A stretch of DNA of 64,000 nt, taken from Gonatopus flavifemur. Taxonomy: Eukaryota > Arthropoda > Insecta > Hymenoptera > Dryinidae. Below the pieces are notes generated by a model. The model saw only the letters and a list, made by a program, of their open reading frames with translations, had not been told where the DNA came from and did no database searches. Numbering within the stretch: position 1 is the first letter of the stretch; each line of letters opens with the position of its first letter. The DNA lies in the NCBI GenBank assembly GCA_018340375.1, contig JAFFJZ010000143.1:17123-81122 (forward strand). Direction: 5' to 3'. Position numbers and translations under genes: made by a program. Positions 35,497 through 47,299 of this stretch are shown here, piece after piece.

Positions 35497-36543
35497 TTGT
35501 AATATTTCGATCCACATATTACGTCCATGAAGTAATGCAGCGAAGGAAAGAGACTGATAATGCGTGAAATGATGAAATATCAATTTGAATGCTCAAATCT
35601 AATTATTCAGTCCATTGAAAATAATTCGCACTCAATCAATTGAATATTCAGTCTTATTATTTTGATGTTGATCAACATCTGATAATCGATGTTGATTTGA
35701 TTATCCTCATTATTGGAATATCATAGTGATCTCTGAAAATTAATTTATCAGGGAAAATTATGGAATTCACCGCAGGACATTTATCATAGATCCCCAAACT
35801 ATCTTAGAATTTTTCAACCATCGATTGATTGACAATTCTAATGAAATTCATTGAAAAATCATCAAGATTTAAAATAATGATTAGAAATACGCAACTATTA
35901 GAAAATTTTTATACAATACATATAGGAGTTCTTGAAAGCTTCATAATCAGTCATAAGAATAACCAATAATCTTATAAAATTTATGAAAAATAAATAATAA
36001 TTGAAAAATTATTTACTCATATTCGATTTTAATTCAATTCAATGATGCTATGCATCAAATCTATATTTCATCGTGATAATTTAATAATCAGTATTGAACT
36101 GGCTCTTGATTTGAAAAAACGAAAAATATCGAAGGGCCCCGGCCGGAATTGCCCGGGGTGCCGGGTAAGTCAGTTCGATACTGATTACAATAAAATTGTC
36201 GCTTGGAAAAAAAAGCGGTGAAACTTTTCGGTAAGTCGACCGCGTGGGCTTTAAATTTTTTTCCCATCTTCGCACGGGAGTTACCGATCGTAAAACATAT
36301 TGAGAAGACAAAGACCGGACGGATAGTTGGTTCTCTCTCGACGTCCGAGCTGACTCGAAGTGAACCGACTGGTTCCGAATCACATGAATACGGGTTTCAA
36401 TGTGCGTACTCCCGGCTGAACGGTGGGACGAGAAATGGTCAGATGGAGAGGGTAAATCGACTCGGTCAGACCAAATGCTGGCATCACTGATTTGGCGTCA
36501 TCGCTGTCGGCGCAGCGCTGCCAGCTTCCTTCGCATCAAAAGG

Positions 36544-36550
36544 TATATAT
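36544..36550 (+). promoter_or_regulatory. possible TATA box
   Basis: TATATAT in a locally GC-richer stretch (36490-36730), about 140 bp upstream of the ATG at 36687. It lies 54 bp beyond the right end of the giant palindrome. Confidence 0.35.
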
Positions 36551-36686
36551 GAGTATAACCTATAGCAGCACTCTGCACTTCTCGCATATCGCTCCGGAGT
36601 ACGGGGTACGATAGTTCGTTGTGTGCTCACATTGTGGAAGCAGCAGCGATATTTTGAAGGAAGCTTGCGTGTAGACGATTCCAAAC

Positions 36687-39600
36687 ATGGACGGCGTGGG
36701 ACGAGGAGCCGAGGAAGGAGAATATTTGGTACGCGTCATGTACATACATAATGAATTCTTTTCATATATACCACTTACATATTCTTCTTACTTCTGCTAA
36801 TATATTTTATAATGATTTGACGAATATTGGAGAATTATAATAAAATTTCATATCAAAGATTGGAAACCAGCAGCTTCATGAATTTAGCACATTCATACAG
36901 TACAAAAGTTAGTTTGTTTGAACAGAAAAAATTCAGTTCGTTGATTTGAGACAATCACAAAAACTTGGCATTCCCGGTGTAAATTCAAGAAGCAAACTTC
37001 AAGCAGCTGTACCGTCTGTTCATTTCGCCTTCTTACAAACAAACAGTGGTTTTTGTAGATTTGAACTGGACTATTCTGATGTGTCATTTTCAAATGTACT
37101 AAATACTGCCACTTTTTTAGGCGCTCATCGGTATACATAGTGTATCAAGCACGGAGGCGTATTGCAAATCCCGCTTATCGTACCCTCTCTGACCGTATCT
37201 TCTAAAATATTTGAGTAATCCAATTGGGAGTTGGATAGTTTGTAATTTCATCCAATACTGATTGAAGTAATCCGTAATGGTTGTCTGTCTGTCTGTGTTC
37301 GGGATAACTCTGGACCAGGTGGACCAAAATTGGTTAGAAATTTATAGGGAACCTTCCTCAAACCCCTCCCGGAGAGAATTCATTTTTTTATTGCAAGTCA
37401 TTCTATGTTTTTATTATTTTTTGTGAAAAAATAGGAAGAAAATAATCTCGGAGAAACTTTTCTCCGCTGTATACATATATGTATAAGTCATTTTCTTCAT
37501 GCAGTCTTTGAATATTATTCCTTACTTTGACTTGAATCGATGAATTATAATGGAACATGGGTCTCTTAGGGGTTTTCGAGGGTGCTGAATCTGAATCTAG
37601 AGTCAAATCCCGAATTCAAGATGGTAGATCCAAGATGGCGGACGTGGATTCAGTCAATTTCGCATTTGTAGACAAATTTATATAAAACATGGGTTCTACG
37701 GGTTTTCGAGGGTGAAGCAATCCAAATTTGACGTCGAAAAACGAATTCAAGATGGCGGACGTGAATTCAGTCAATTTTCGCATTTGTGGACAGATTTACA
37801 TGAAACATGGGTCCTGGGGTTTTCTAGGGTGTTAATCCGAATCTGGAGTCAAATCCCGAATTCAAGATGGTGGATCCAAGATGGCGGACGTGAATTTTGT
37901 CAATTTCGCATTTGTAGACAGATTTATATGAAATACGGCTTTTCGAGGGTGAGGAATCCAAATCTGATACGTCGGAAGAACGATTCAAGATGGCGGACGT
38001 GAATTCCAGTCAATTTCGCATTTGTGGACAGATTTACATAGCGAAACATGGGTCCTGAGGGTTTTCGAGGGTGCTGAATCCGAATCTGGAGTCAAATCCC
38101 GAATTCAAGATGGCTTATGGATCCAACATGGCGGACGTGGGAATTCAGTCGCATTGAAATTAATACATACTGGAGTGAGCGCGGCAATGGAATCGCGTGG
38201 AAAGAGAGAGGGGATATTAGAGGAGAGATGGTTGCTATTTATTGGAACATAGAGCACACACCTAATCGAGTCCTCTCTCTCTCGCCATTTTAATGACATG
38301 GATAAAGATACAAGCACACCCAATCGCACCTCTCTCTTTTCCACGCGTTTCCATGTGGCGCGCTCACTCCAGTATGTATTGAGCTCGGCCGTTCAGTCGT
38401 TTAGGCATTCATGGCCGGATTCTTATGCGGGACATTAGTTACCCAGTTTCTGACATGCTCAGCTTACGCCTTCTGTCACATACTTCCAGGCTTCATTCCA
38501 GGCCTTCCACCAGGACAGTTGTTCAAATTTTGCAGTTCTTTAGGAACGTGTTCCAAACTAATATTATTTAGAAAAAATGGTATACAGAAGAATGATAGAC
38601 CTTAATGAAGTTTCAGGCCTTTTGAATATTATATCCGAAAATTTCTTCAGTTGAGTGAAAAACCGATGAGTGCCTTTTCATATATCCCCAGATATCCGGA
38701 ATTGTTCAAGACGCGAGCGAAGCGAGCAGAGTATATGCAGGCTAACGATTCCATTCAAAATGAGTTAAAGCGAAGTGGAAAGAAATTTTCACCACAGTTG
38801 AAATCTTTAAATATAAATAGATATCAGGAGATTTGTAGAGACTTTTGCCAAAATTTAGATCTGAAAGAGATTTATAGCTCTAAGTGAGATCTACATAGAT
38901 CTCATTGGATCTAATCTTTTTTCTTCTCGGGCAGTTATTTGAAACTCAAGCTTCACACGCACACTATATTATATGAGAGAAGAATATGTTGTTGTCAGTT
39001 ATGCATATTCGTGTATAATTTATGAGGGTGGATTGATAAGCCTCAGCCTGACTCAAGAGATGGCGCCACTAGAGCTCACCTTGAGGTGGCGTTCTATAGT
39101 ATACATCATCTTAGATAGCTTGTAGCTTTATAGTTTCCAGTCCGATCGCCATGTTAGTTTAGTTTTGAGAGCACGCTGACCAAGACGCCTCTGTGCTTTT
39201 CGTGTAAAATGGAAAAGCTGGAAAATCGTGCTGTCAATAAATACTTTTATACTGAAGGAGTTGGTTAACGCCGGAGGAAATTAAAGAAGAGATGGACTCA
39301 ACACTGGGACATCCTCCCCATCATATTCAACCGTTAAGCAGTGGGTTTCGAGTTTAAAAGGGTCGTGTGAGCACCTCTGAGTGAGCCTCGCTCAGGACGC
39401 CCCATTGAAGTCTACAACTCCAGATATGATCGAAAATCCATCAAATAGTGCTGAAGATCGCAGATTAAAAGTTCGTGAGATAAGCTGAGACCTGTAAGAT
39501 GTCATATGAACGTGTACAAAATATTTTGCACCAACATTTGTATATGGAAAAGCTCTGTGCAAGATGGGTGCCGCGTTTGCTAACAGTGGACCAAAAATTG

Positions 39601-41342
39601 ATTCGAAAGAACATTTCTACCGCCAATTTGGCGTTGTATAAGCGTAATCCAAGCGAATTTTGCGTCGATTCGTAACCGTTGACGAAACTTGGGTCCACCA
39701 CTACCTCCTGAAACCAAAGAACAGTCTAAACAGTGGATTGGACCAGGGAACCAACTCCAAAGAAGGCAAAAACAATTTTTCGGCGAACAAGGTTATGGCT
39801 ACTGTTTTTGGGATGCAAGAGTGGCATATATATACGTGATTACCTTGAAAGAGGTAAAACTATCACTGGTCAATACTATGCAGACTTATTGCAACGTTTG
39901 AGCCACGAAGTGAAAATTAAACGACCTCATCTGGCGAAGAAAAAATCTTGTTTCATCGCGATAACGCACCAGCAGCACACGTCAATCGTTGCGATGGCTA
40001 AAATCAACGATCTGAAGTTTGGAATTAATGCCGCACCCTCCCTACTCTCTCAGACCTAGCCCCGAGTGACTATTATCTGTTTCCTAACCTCAAAAAATGG
40101 CTTGGCGGTAAGAGATTTGCGGACAATGAAGTAATCAAGCTGTCAATGGGTATTTTGAGGAGCTTCTGACGAATCAGTCTATAGAGATGTAGCACATTAC
40201 TAGACTAGAACACCGCTATGAGAAATGTATCTAGCCTTGGAGGAGATTATGTTGAGACAAAAAAATTCTTACGAAACGTTGTTTTTTCTTGGTCAGAGCC
40301 GGAAACTTATCGTCACCCTCGTATAAGAGCAGTCTGCATGCCCGTAAGAGATATTTACATAACGATCACAACTGTTTGCATTGTCACCGACCTACGCTTT
40401 AGTTGGTTGTAGAATCTAAAAGTGCTAGTTATTCAGTGTTTCCGTAAAATCAATATACTTTTTCAATATAACGAAGATTTTCGAAGCTTAATCAATGGTA
40501 GAAGAAAGATAAAAATAGGAAAATTTCAATCAATGTAAACTCATTGTATTATCACACTTGATTGGCAACTTATAGCAACCATGGCACATTAGTGGATTAT
40601 TTGTTGTCATACAATTAACCCTACATTCACTTAGGTATAAAGCAGTGTAAAGAATATCCTCAGGTTGGCGTCCCATGAACGGAAAAAGTGACGGGAAGTG
40701 GATCGCGGAACCAATAGATTTTCAGAATTTTTAGTGACTGTTGGATGGAACCAGATACAACTAGGCATACTTGGAAAGTATTGGTACCGCGATCCGCTTT
40801 CCGTCACTTTTTCCGTTCATGGGACGCCAGCCTCAAGTTACACGGAGAAAAGAAAACAGTTAAGGTGAATTGTTGTCGCATTCACCATGAATGTGACAGA
40901 ATTCAGTAAATTTTTGACATTTACTCCGAATGTGTTCATTTATATTCACTATGAATATAAACACATCGACTGTCAATGTGAACACATTCAGAGTAAATGT
41001 CCAAAATTTACTAAATTCTGTCACATTTATGGCGAATGCGACAACAATTCACCGTAACTGTTTTCTTTTCTCCGTGTACTGACAATGATGAGACTTTGCA
41101 CAGTTAAATTTTCCTCAGTTCAGTTCAAATAAGATCACTAAATTATGTTCACTGTTTCCTTTTATTGTATTGTAAATATTCTGCACATGAAAGGATTTTG
41201 AAAATTCACCAACAGATTCATTACGAGCGTTTTACGTTATCATAACATGATTTTTTCCAGAAAACAGTAACAGGATGGACCATGGTGACGGCTTACCGCA
41301 ACGGACGGTTGGACGACCCCCTAATTCTGCAACAACGCAACG
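36687..41342 (+). CDS. candidate two-exon start of an unrecognised gene
   Basis: Exon 1: ATG at 36687 in a strong context (ccaaacATGG), 14 codons (MDGVGRGAEEGEYL), donor GTACGC at 36729. Exon 2: acceptor ttttttccag, then 41261-41342, donor GTATAA at 41343. With the phase-0 join, exon 2 reads KTVTGWTMVTAYRNG and then RLDDPLILQQRN. Both exons are GC-rich against an AT-rich background. Exon 2 is also open in another frame (from ATG 41275), so the frame is not certain. I do not recognise the protein. The intron between would be 4.5 kb and holds a tandem repeat, a dead mariner and foldbacks. Later exons were not found. Low to moderate confidence. Confidence 0.38.
37563..38150 (+). repeat. tandem repeat of alternating units, about 246-bp dimer
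   Basis: CAAGATGGCGGACGTG marks units at 37639, 37755, 37884, 37993 and 38131 (spacing 116, 129, 109, 138), so every second unit repeats at about 245-247 bp. Units share TCAATTTCGCATTTGT, GACAGATTTA, GAAACATGGGTCCT and GTTTTCGAGGGTG. Open frames across it drift with indels. A related segment lies at 43660-43760. Confidence 0.8.
38166..38376. mobile_element. CATACTGGAGTGAGCGC-type TA foldback MITE, copy B
   Basis: TA flanks; ends CATACTGGAGTGAGCGCGGC / CATACTGGAGTGAGCGCGCC. Inner pair CGCGTGGAAAGAGAG / CTCTCTTTTCCACGCG. Inserted at the end of the preceding tandem array. Confidence 0.88.
38640..38935. mobile_element. possible foldback element with AGATCT motifs
   Basis: The right end has TGAGATCTACATAGATCTCA and TTCTTCTCGGG; the left end CCGAAAATTTCTTCAG is only a weak partner. 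Related to 41508-41830 and 13800-13900. Confidence 0.35.
39023..40321 (+). mobile_element. degenerate mariner element
   Basis: TA flanks (39021-39022, 40322-40323). Ends TGAGGGTGGATTGATAAGCC / CGAGGGTGACGATAAGTTTC; the left terminus is followed by GATGGCGCCACTAG, familiar from mariner ends. 1,299 bp matches the usual 1.3 kb. Confidence 0.88.
39210..40250 (+). pseudogene. mariner transposase, dead
   Basis: Starts MEKLENRAVNKYF at 39210. Later fragments in different frames include KLCARWVPRLLTVDQK, RFVTVDETWVHHY-like (first catalytic Asp), KAKTIFRRT, GKTITGQYYADLLQR, KRPHLAKKKSCF then HRDNAPAAH-like (second Asp) and DLAPSDYYLFPNLKKWLGGK (third Asp). Encodes the element's cut-and-paste enzyme, but many frameshifts and stops are present, so no product is expected. 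Motif order and size fit mariner (DD34D). Confidence 0.88.
40672..40836. mobile_element. foldback element with GGCGTCCCATGAACGG ends
   Basis: TTGGCGTCCCATGAACGGAA at the left and its near-exact complement at the right, followed by AAAGTGACGG and GGATCGCGGAACCAAT / ATTGGTACCGCGATCC pairs. About 165 bp with high arm identity. Confidence 0.85.
40841..41075. mobile_element. CACGGAGAAAAGAAAACAG-type TA foldback
   Basis: TA flanks. Ends CACGGAGAAAAGAAAACAGT on both sides, then TGTTGTCGCATTCACC / GGCGAATGCGACAACA. Directly follows the preceding foldback. 235 bp, high arm identity. Confidence 0.9.
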
Positions 41343-41507
41343 GTATAAGATTTACATACAGTCATGTAGCGATTCTCAATATATCATTGCACATTCCCTG
41401 AAATATTTCCTACTTAACTATTATGTTATTGGTTTGATTGTACTTTACATTGTAACAAGATTGTTTTTGCCTCACAATTTCACTGCATGAGGAATATTAA
41501 CCCGTTA

Positions 41508-41830
41508 ACCCGAGAAAAAATATTACATCCAATGAGATCTATGTAGATCTCTCGATCTTGATGTATTTAAATTTCTTGAGATCTAAATTTTGGCAAAGAA
41601 TCTCTACTAATCCCTTGATATCCACCTCTATCCAAAAATGTCATGTTGGGAAAAATAAAAAAAGATCTATGGAAATCTAGAGAGATCTCCATAGATTTTG
41701 TGGGTCTCTTTCAAAATTGAAATCTCTAGATCTAAGTAGATCTTAAGATAGATGTAGAAATGTTTTCCAAAATTTAAATTTCAAAAAATCCACGTAGATC
41801 TCTTCAGATCTAATCTTTTTTTCTCGGGAA
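41508..41830. mobile_element. AGATCT-rich foldback element
   Basis: CCCGAGAAAAAATATTA at the left pairs with AATCTTTTTTTCTCGGG at the right; both arms are rich in AGATCTAnnTAGATCT. It is surrounded by another inverted pair, TTAACCCGTTAAC (41502) and GTCAACGGGTTAA (41887). Confidence 0.7.
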
Positions 41831-42734
41831 CTGCATTTGTCCACTACAGTAGACAATTCCGTATCTACTGTGATGGAAAAATGAAGTCAACGGGTTAATG
41901 TCAATACGGGTGTGATGAAATACGGAGAAGAGAGTATATATGTGTACAAAGCATCCAAATTATCCTCATGCAGTTCAGATGATATTACTAGTTTGATGAT
42001 ACGTTTTTTCTTATAACATCGTTCAGAATCAGGAGAATGAAATGAAATGTCTTGAAAAAAATAACCAGCGTCATTTCACGGCACTGGTATACCGTAACAT
42101 AATCTGAGGAAAAATATTCCATAGCCGAAGGTTCACATAGGTGTGAAATTTCGATACCCATTTCATTGGCAAATATTGTTTTTCTTTCACAAGGTGCGCA
42201 AACTTCGATTGCCGAAGCATGTATTGCGTGCATAATAGTACATTGTACTGACATTGTTCGAATTTCCTTTATCTTGAAGAATTGATACTTTTATTGAACT
42301 TTGAGTGGTTTTATTTATTTTTTGATTCCTTTTTTCTTTTTTGAAACACAAATTCGCATATCCTAACAGAATTCATGTATTTACTCAAAGTTCATCACAT
42401 TCTCACTTAATTTGTGAAGATGTCTTATCTTAAGCTTTCCTATGCAAGATCAATAATGGAACTCATACTGCATGAAAACATTATTGAAGATTTGCATCTC
42501 TGAGTCCAATTTGAATTGATTCCCTTTTACAAATTGAAAATATACAATGTCATATTCTGACTACAAATTATTCGTACCGTCTCTCTTTGCTCTTACGGAC
42601 TTGACGAAGGTCTGACGAGTCTGGATGTGCGGCTTCACCAGGCCCTAGTAAGACCTAGAGTGATGCCATGAATCATTTCTAGCTGAGAATAAGAACCTAC
42701 AACGCGTTCAGCGTAATTTGCCACAGTGAAAGGG

Positions 42735-44012
42735 ATTTTGCAATGTTATCAAATGTATTCTCAAATATGACCAATCAAATATTCGATAAAATTGATCAAA
42801 TATCAATAATATTCATACAATATTGGATAATTATAGACGTGGGTGATTCTCCGCAAAACGTACAAAATCAATATCCCCAAACGTTTCACAAGAGGTTTCC
42901 ACTTCTGGATATCAATCCCATGCCAAGAAGTCATTCACCTTGCCTACAAACACCTCCACTACTCGCAATTTGTCTTAATATTGGGTATATTTTTTTTTAA
43001 ACCGGTTCAAACAGACAAATCAATCATCGGCTAGCATGTCCCGGGTACAGCTTATCGAGCAAAAGTTTCTTTTTTGCAAAATCAAATGGATAATATAATT
43101 AGTCTGTATGTATTATCATTGTCTAATGCGTGATCTTCAAAGAAAATCTAAGTTTTAATCGTCAAAAAATATTTGAACCATTTTTTATCATTCTTCAATG
43201 TTGTCCCAACTTTTGCGTTATCTGACATATCTGCCAAACATTATTTTCTACAGATTTGATGGTTCGAAGTTAGTAACACAACAAGATTCGATACATTGAA
43301 ATGTAAGAGAGTACCGCACATTCGACACAATTGATCTCATTGTACAACTTCGCATTGATTACGCATGTGAAATTGGGAATTTAAGAAGGGCATCAAATAA
43401 TCGTCATCGACTGGCAGGTAATATTTAGAATCAATTCATGGATAGCTGAACTCAAAATATTGAATAATGTGTCATCGTGTTCACCTAGTGGATATCAATG
43501 TAGAAAAAATGATAATGGAAGAAAACACCTTTCCTTTTCCTATAAAATTGATATTATTTCTGCGTCATCAACTGGCAAAACGTCATCGACTAGCACGTTT
43601 CTTTGCTTTTGATTGTTATACATTTCTATCATAATGAAGGCTTTATGAATTCGTTTGAAACTCACTTCTGAGGGGTTTTTGGGGTCGCTGATCACGAATC
43701 CGGAATTGCAAATGGAAAATTGAAAATGGCAGGTCCAATGTGGCAGAGCGAAAATTGTTTAAAAAAAGTTGGGATTTGCCCAGCTTGTTACGGATATCAA
43801 ATTTCTGACTCATCAACATAATAATGATGCTCCGTTTGTTCTTGTAATGCACAAAAAAAATTCGAGAATTTCTATATCCAAATTGTACGTTTTGCGGAGA
43901 ATCACTCAAATACATCATATTTAATAATTGTTATAAACTATTTCATGAGTATTATTGAATATTTGATTGGACGTATTTGAAAATATATTTGATCGCTCTG
44001 ACCAGTTTTTTT
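42735..44012. mobile_element. 1.3-kb foldback with about 140-bp arms
   Basis: Left arm 42740-42875 and right arm about 43880-44010: GACCAATCAAATATTCGATA against TATTGAATATTTGATTGGAC, and GTGATTCTCCGCAAAACGTAC against its complement at 43888-43908. The interior contains about four copies of CATCGACT(G/A)GCA-like motifs (43025, 43409, 43566, 43583). No transposase. Confidence 0.65.
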
Positions 44013-44183
44013 TTCAGTGCAAAAATTCTTGGAAAAAATATTTGGAACATCACATTTTTTGAAGAAATTCTCTCAGAATCCCTTTATAATCCCAATAGAT
44101 TGAAAGAGCCAGCCAAATGTACCCCCATTATAGAACTAGAAATAAAAATAAATGAAAAATCAAAAAGAACCCCTCATTCACTA

Positions 44184-44442
44184 CACGGAGAAAAAGGTAT
44201 CTTGAAAAATAACATAATTTATATATTTTTGGCATTGATCTAACTCTTCTCAAAATATTAACATGAAGATACCTCTGAAAGTACCATAATACCACACTTC
44301 TACCATACCGTACTTCTTTATAAAAGTCCAAGAAATTATGGGACTTTTAGAGGTTCGTTCACGTAAATATTTTGACTCGGGTCAGGCCAATGCCAAAAAT
44401 CCATAAATTATGGTATATTTGAAGATATCTGTTTTCTCAGTG
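44184..44442. mobile_element. CACGGAGAAAA-type TA foldback
   Basis: TA flanks. Ends CACGGAGAAAAAGGTATCTT / CACTGAGAAAACAGATATCTT, then AACATAATTTAT-GG and TTGGCATTG pairs. 259 bp. Confidence 0.8.
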
Positions 44443-44449
44443 TAAGAAT

Positions 44450-45330
44450 TCCTAATGACCGTAATTATAAATGAATCCAGCACACATGACGTATTCAGTT
44501 ATGGATAGGGTTTGCATGATTATTATCAGTTTTAAACAAAATGTAAAATGAAAAATATATAATATCGCCATTCTTCCATTATTAACAACCGTACCAGAAA
44601 ACAATAATTATGAACTTCCCCAAGTAGCATCCATATTTGCACTAATTATCTTTCTATGCGCACATTCGCATTTGATGGTTCAATAATTCAATATTTCGCC
44701 GGTCATATGATGTGTAACATTTTCGGTCAGTCTTAAAATTTTGTTCATGACAAACAGTAACAAATTCCTAAATCTGAAAAAAGGAGAAACTCGAGATAAA
44801 GCGAAAATTGACTCATTAAAAAAACTTAAATGCTTATAAAAAAATTTTGAAGAACAAATTTTGTCGCTTCTTCGACAAAAAGTGAAAAATAATAGGTAAA
44901 ATTAACCAAAAAGCTTGAAAAAAAAACAACAACGATAAAAGTTAATCATTCTACGACTTGTGATGTTTTGATTTTTTTTAAATCTATGAAATGCTGAAAT
45001 TTGTTACGTTTTATCATGTCACCGACGATATAGTTCACATTCACACAACAAAGTAGATCAAATAAGCTCTCAAAATCCTAATATCAAAATATTTCATTGT
45101 GATGTTTTATCTCCTCTTTGCTTGAAAAGCTCATTGAATCTTGCCAACTCTCAAGTCTTGTACAATGTTGTAGTAAAAAAGGTCCTCCAGTCAAAACACT
45201 GTTTGCCTTTTGTCTTTTTTGGCATATTTTTTTGAACAATCTAAAAAACATATTTTACTGAAACTTTGACATCACGGTTATTCATAATTCAAGAGTATTT
45301 ACAACGTTTTAGAAGTTTATATATCGTCAA
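44450..45330. other. AT-rich DNA with nothing recognised
   Basis: No gene, splice-flanked open frame or inverted repeat noticed. Confidence 0.4.
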
Positions 45331-45336
45331 GAATCC

Positions 45337-45951
45337 GTTGTAGAGCACCCTGATCACATCCGTGTGAAAAAAACGGTGATCGCGATTTTTAAAAAAAGAT
45401 TTCAACCGATTTCACTCAAGTTTCGCACATATCTTCTGCTTAAGCCTCATTTTCGTTGGAAGTAGAACAATCAACGCATGTCATGAAGTGTTTTTTATTT
45501 TTAAATTCAAGTGTCTGGAAAAATTTCCGACAATGGAACTGTTTTTCCGAAACGTTAGTAAGATTTGAAGATCCAATATTTTTATTCGATTCAAGTTCAG
45601 ACGATAGCCACACATTCACAGATTGAAAGGAAATTTTTTGTTTGTTTCTAGAATAAACTGCACTGTTAGAAATGTCTGCATTAATCTTTTATGCTAGAAG
45701 TTTTTTTCAAGCACGTGCATGAATTCAGTTTCATACACATTCTACATTGGATCTAATGTAAATTATAGCATAATATATAGTCTTTTCATGTTTTTGTACA
45801 TTAAATTTATCGTGGAATGTGTATGAACCTGATTTTATGAGAATAATTGAAAAAAACTTCCAGATATTTCTGACAGTGTGGAGATCCGTAATCGTAGTCA
45901 CCGTTAAGTTACGTTGCTTCCCACGGATGTCATGGGGATGCTCTACAACGT
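45337..45951. mobile_element. foldback element with GTTGTAGAGCA ends
   Basis: CGTTGTAGAGCACCCTGATC / CGTTGTAGAGCATCCCCATG, then ACATCCGTG pairs. A second foldback lies inside at 45667-45882. Confidence 0.7.
45667..45882. mobile_element. inner foldback, CTGTTAGAAATGTCTG ends
   Basis: CTGTTAGAAATGTCTG at the left and CTGTCAGAAATATCTG from the right, followed by AGAAGTTTTTTTCAA / TTGAAAAAAACTTCC and the TCATACACATTC...GAATGTGTATGA pair. Confidence 0.72.
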
Positions 45952-46160
45952 ATTCTTAAGGTCATGTAATCTTGTGAAAATTTGAAAATATTTTTAAAAG
46001 ATGAATACAATGTTCATATTTATGATATGAGAGTTTTATCAGAACGTATTTTTTATATTCCCCAAAAACATTTCCAAAAGATACTTGAAAACCCAGGCTC
46101 TCTACTAGACCACCCCTTTGAAATCAATTTGGAGATTTTCAATTGGATTTAGTTACGATC

Positions 46161-46935
46161 CCCACGTAACACCAAATATTTTGAGAATATTCTCACACCA
46201 TCCGCAAAATGTACTTGATCGCATATCCCCACAAAAAACTTAGAAGATTCGTAAATATTCATAGAAGGTTCTTAGAATATTTGAATGAGACTGTTTCGAA
46301 TATTCCAGGAATGTTCGGACAATATGCGCACAAAGTTTATAGGGAGATTGATGAGCAGCGAACGCGCAAGCATCGTAATGATATGAATTCAGTGATGGCG
46401 GATAATGTTGTTGACAGACTACAGACCCTTGGATAATATATTATTTCAATTTGTATTTGGAGAATAATGAATTCATGAAAGCTGCATTTTAATATCGCAA
46501 ATGTTCTCTGAGAGTGCCATGTGTGAGGAATAATCCTCAAAAATGTAATAAAATATTAAGAAATCGTGTATATCTTATGATTGCCTGTTGCGATCATAAG
46601 TATCTCAACCATCTATGTGAATCCATAATATTTCTAATAATTCATGATTTCAGATGTTTAATAATGATCAGAAAAATTGATTGGGAAGTAGTTTTCGGTG
46701 AAATGCAGAAGTTACATTGACGGGAATTTTTATTTTCACAGCATTTTTTTCTAATATTCCCACAATATTCGTGGCATCATATTCTGAGAATATTTGAAAC
46801 AGTCTCATTCAAACATTCTGAGAATGTACGTAGAATACATTCGCATGTAATAAGAAACTCCACGGAACATCGAATATCCTCAACGTATATCCTCAAAACA
46901 TTCCCAGAACGTGCGTGTGCCACCTGGGTTATTAG
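46161..46935. mobile_element. foldback element
   Basis: Inner arms pair well: GAATATTTGAATGAGACTGT (46268) with its near complement at 46787-46812 (ATTTGAAACAGTCTCATTC). Outer ends CCCACGTAACACC / CCCAGGTGGCACAC are a weaker match. Small open frames inside are not supported as genes. Confidence 0.6.
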
Positions 46936-47299
46936 ATTTCTTCAATGAAACATTCCCAGCACGTTACCAAATTTCATTATAAACTGTACAATGCTCTTGC
47001 CAAATCTCATTCAATTTGATTTGAATGAATGTATAGGTTTGTTCAACCAGGGCTGCCACATTCAGTACTTAGATAACGTAAAGTCACCTGTTTCTGACCA
47101 CTGTTCTAATCCCGACCACTATATTTTAAGATGGATTCGACGAGTTTGTGTTCAGTGAATGAGGGAAAATCGATGTACATGCAGCCCGAGCATTACAATG
47201 GGATTCAATTTATTTACGTAGATACACGAATAATTATTCGAAAAAGTATGACGCGGTCGGAAATAGGGCACTTTACGTTATATCACTATTTATTAATTA

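Larger units (their letters stand above)
32250..36489. mobile_element. giant 4,240-bp palindromic hAT-like foldback element
   Basis: Perfect 8-bp target duplication ATTTGGCG (32242-32249 and 36490-36497). Ends CAGTGATGCCAGCATTTGGT on both sides. Left arm to about 34262, right arm from about 34504, loop about 240 bp. Arms of about 2 kb appear almost identical; differences noticed are small, e.g. the left arm has extra sequence near 32465-32490. CAG termini with an 8-bp duplication indicate mobilisation by a hAT transposase. No transposase is present. Each arm carries the same tRNA-like unit, the same 260-bp CACAGTAAAA foldback and the same 142-bp tandem repeat, so these were acquired before the arm was inverted and duplicated. 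Confidence 0.92.

Noticed and set aside
38411..38605. Possible small secreted protein beginning MAGFLCGTLV
   Set aside because: Starts just beyond a MITE and shows no cleavage site, family motif or splice context that I trust.
42600..42720. Possible LINE relic (ALVRPRVMP ... NLQRVQRNLPQ in different frames)
   Set aside because: Resembles reverse-transcriptase tails, but too short and broken to call; mentioned only as a possibility.
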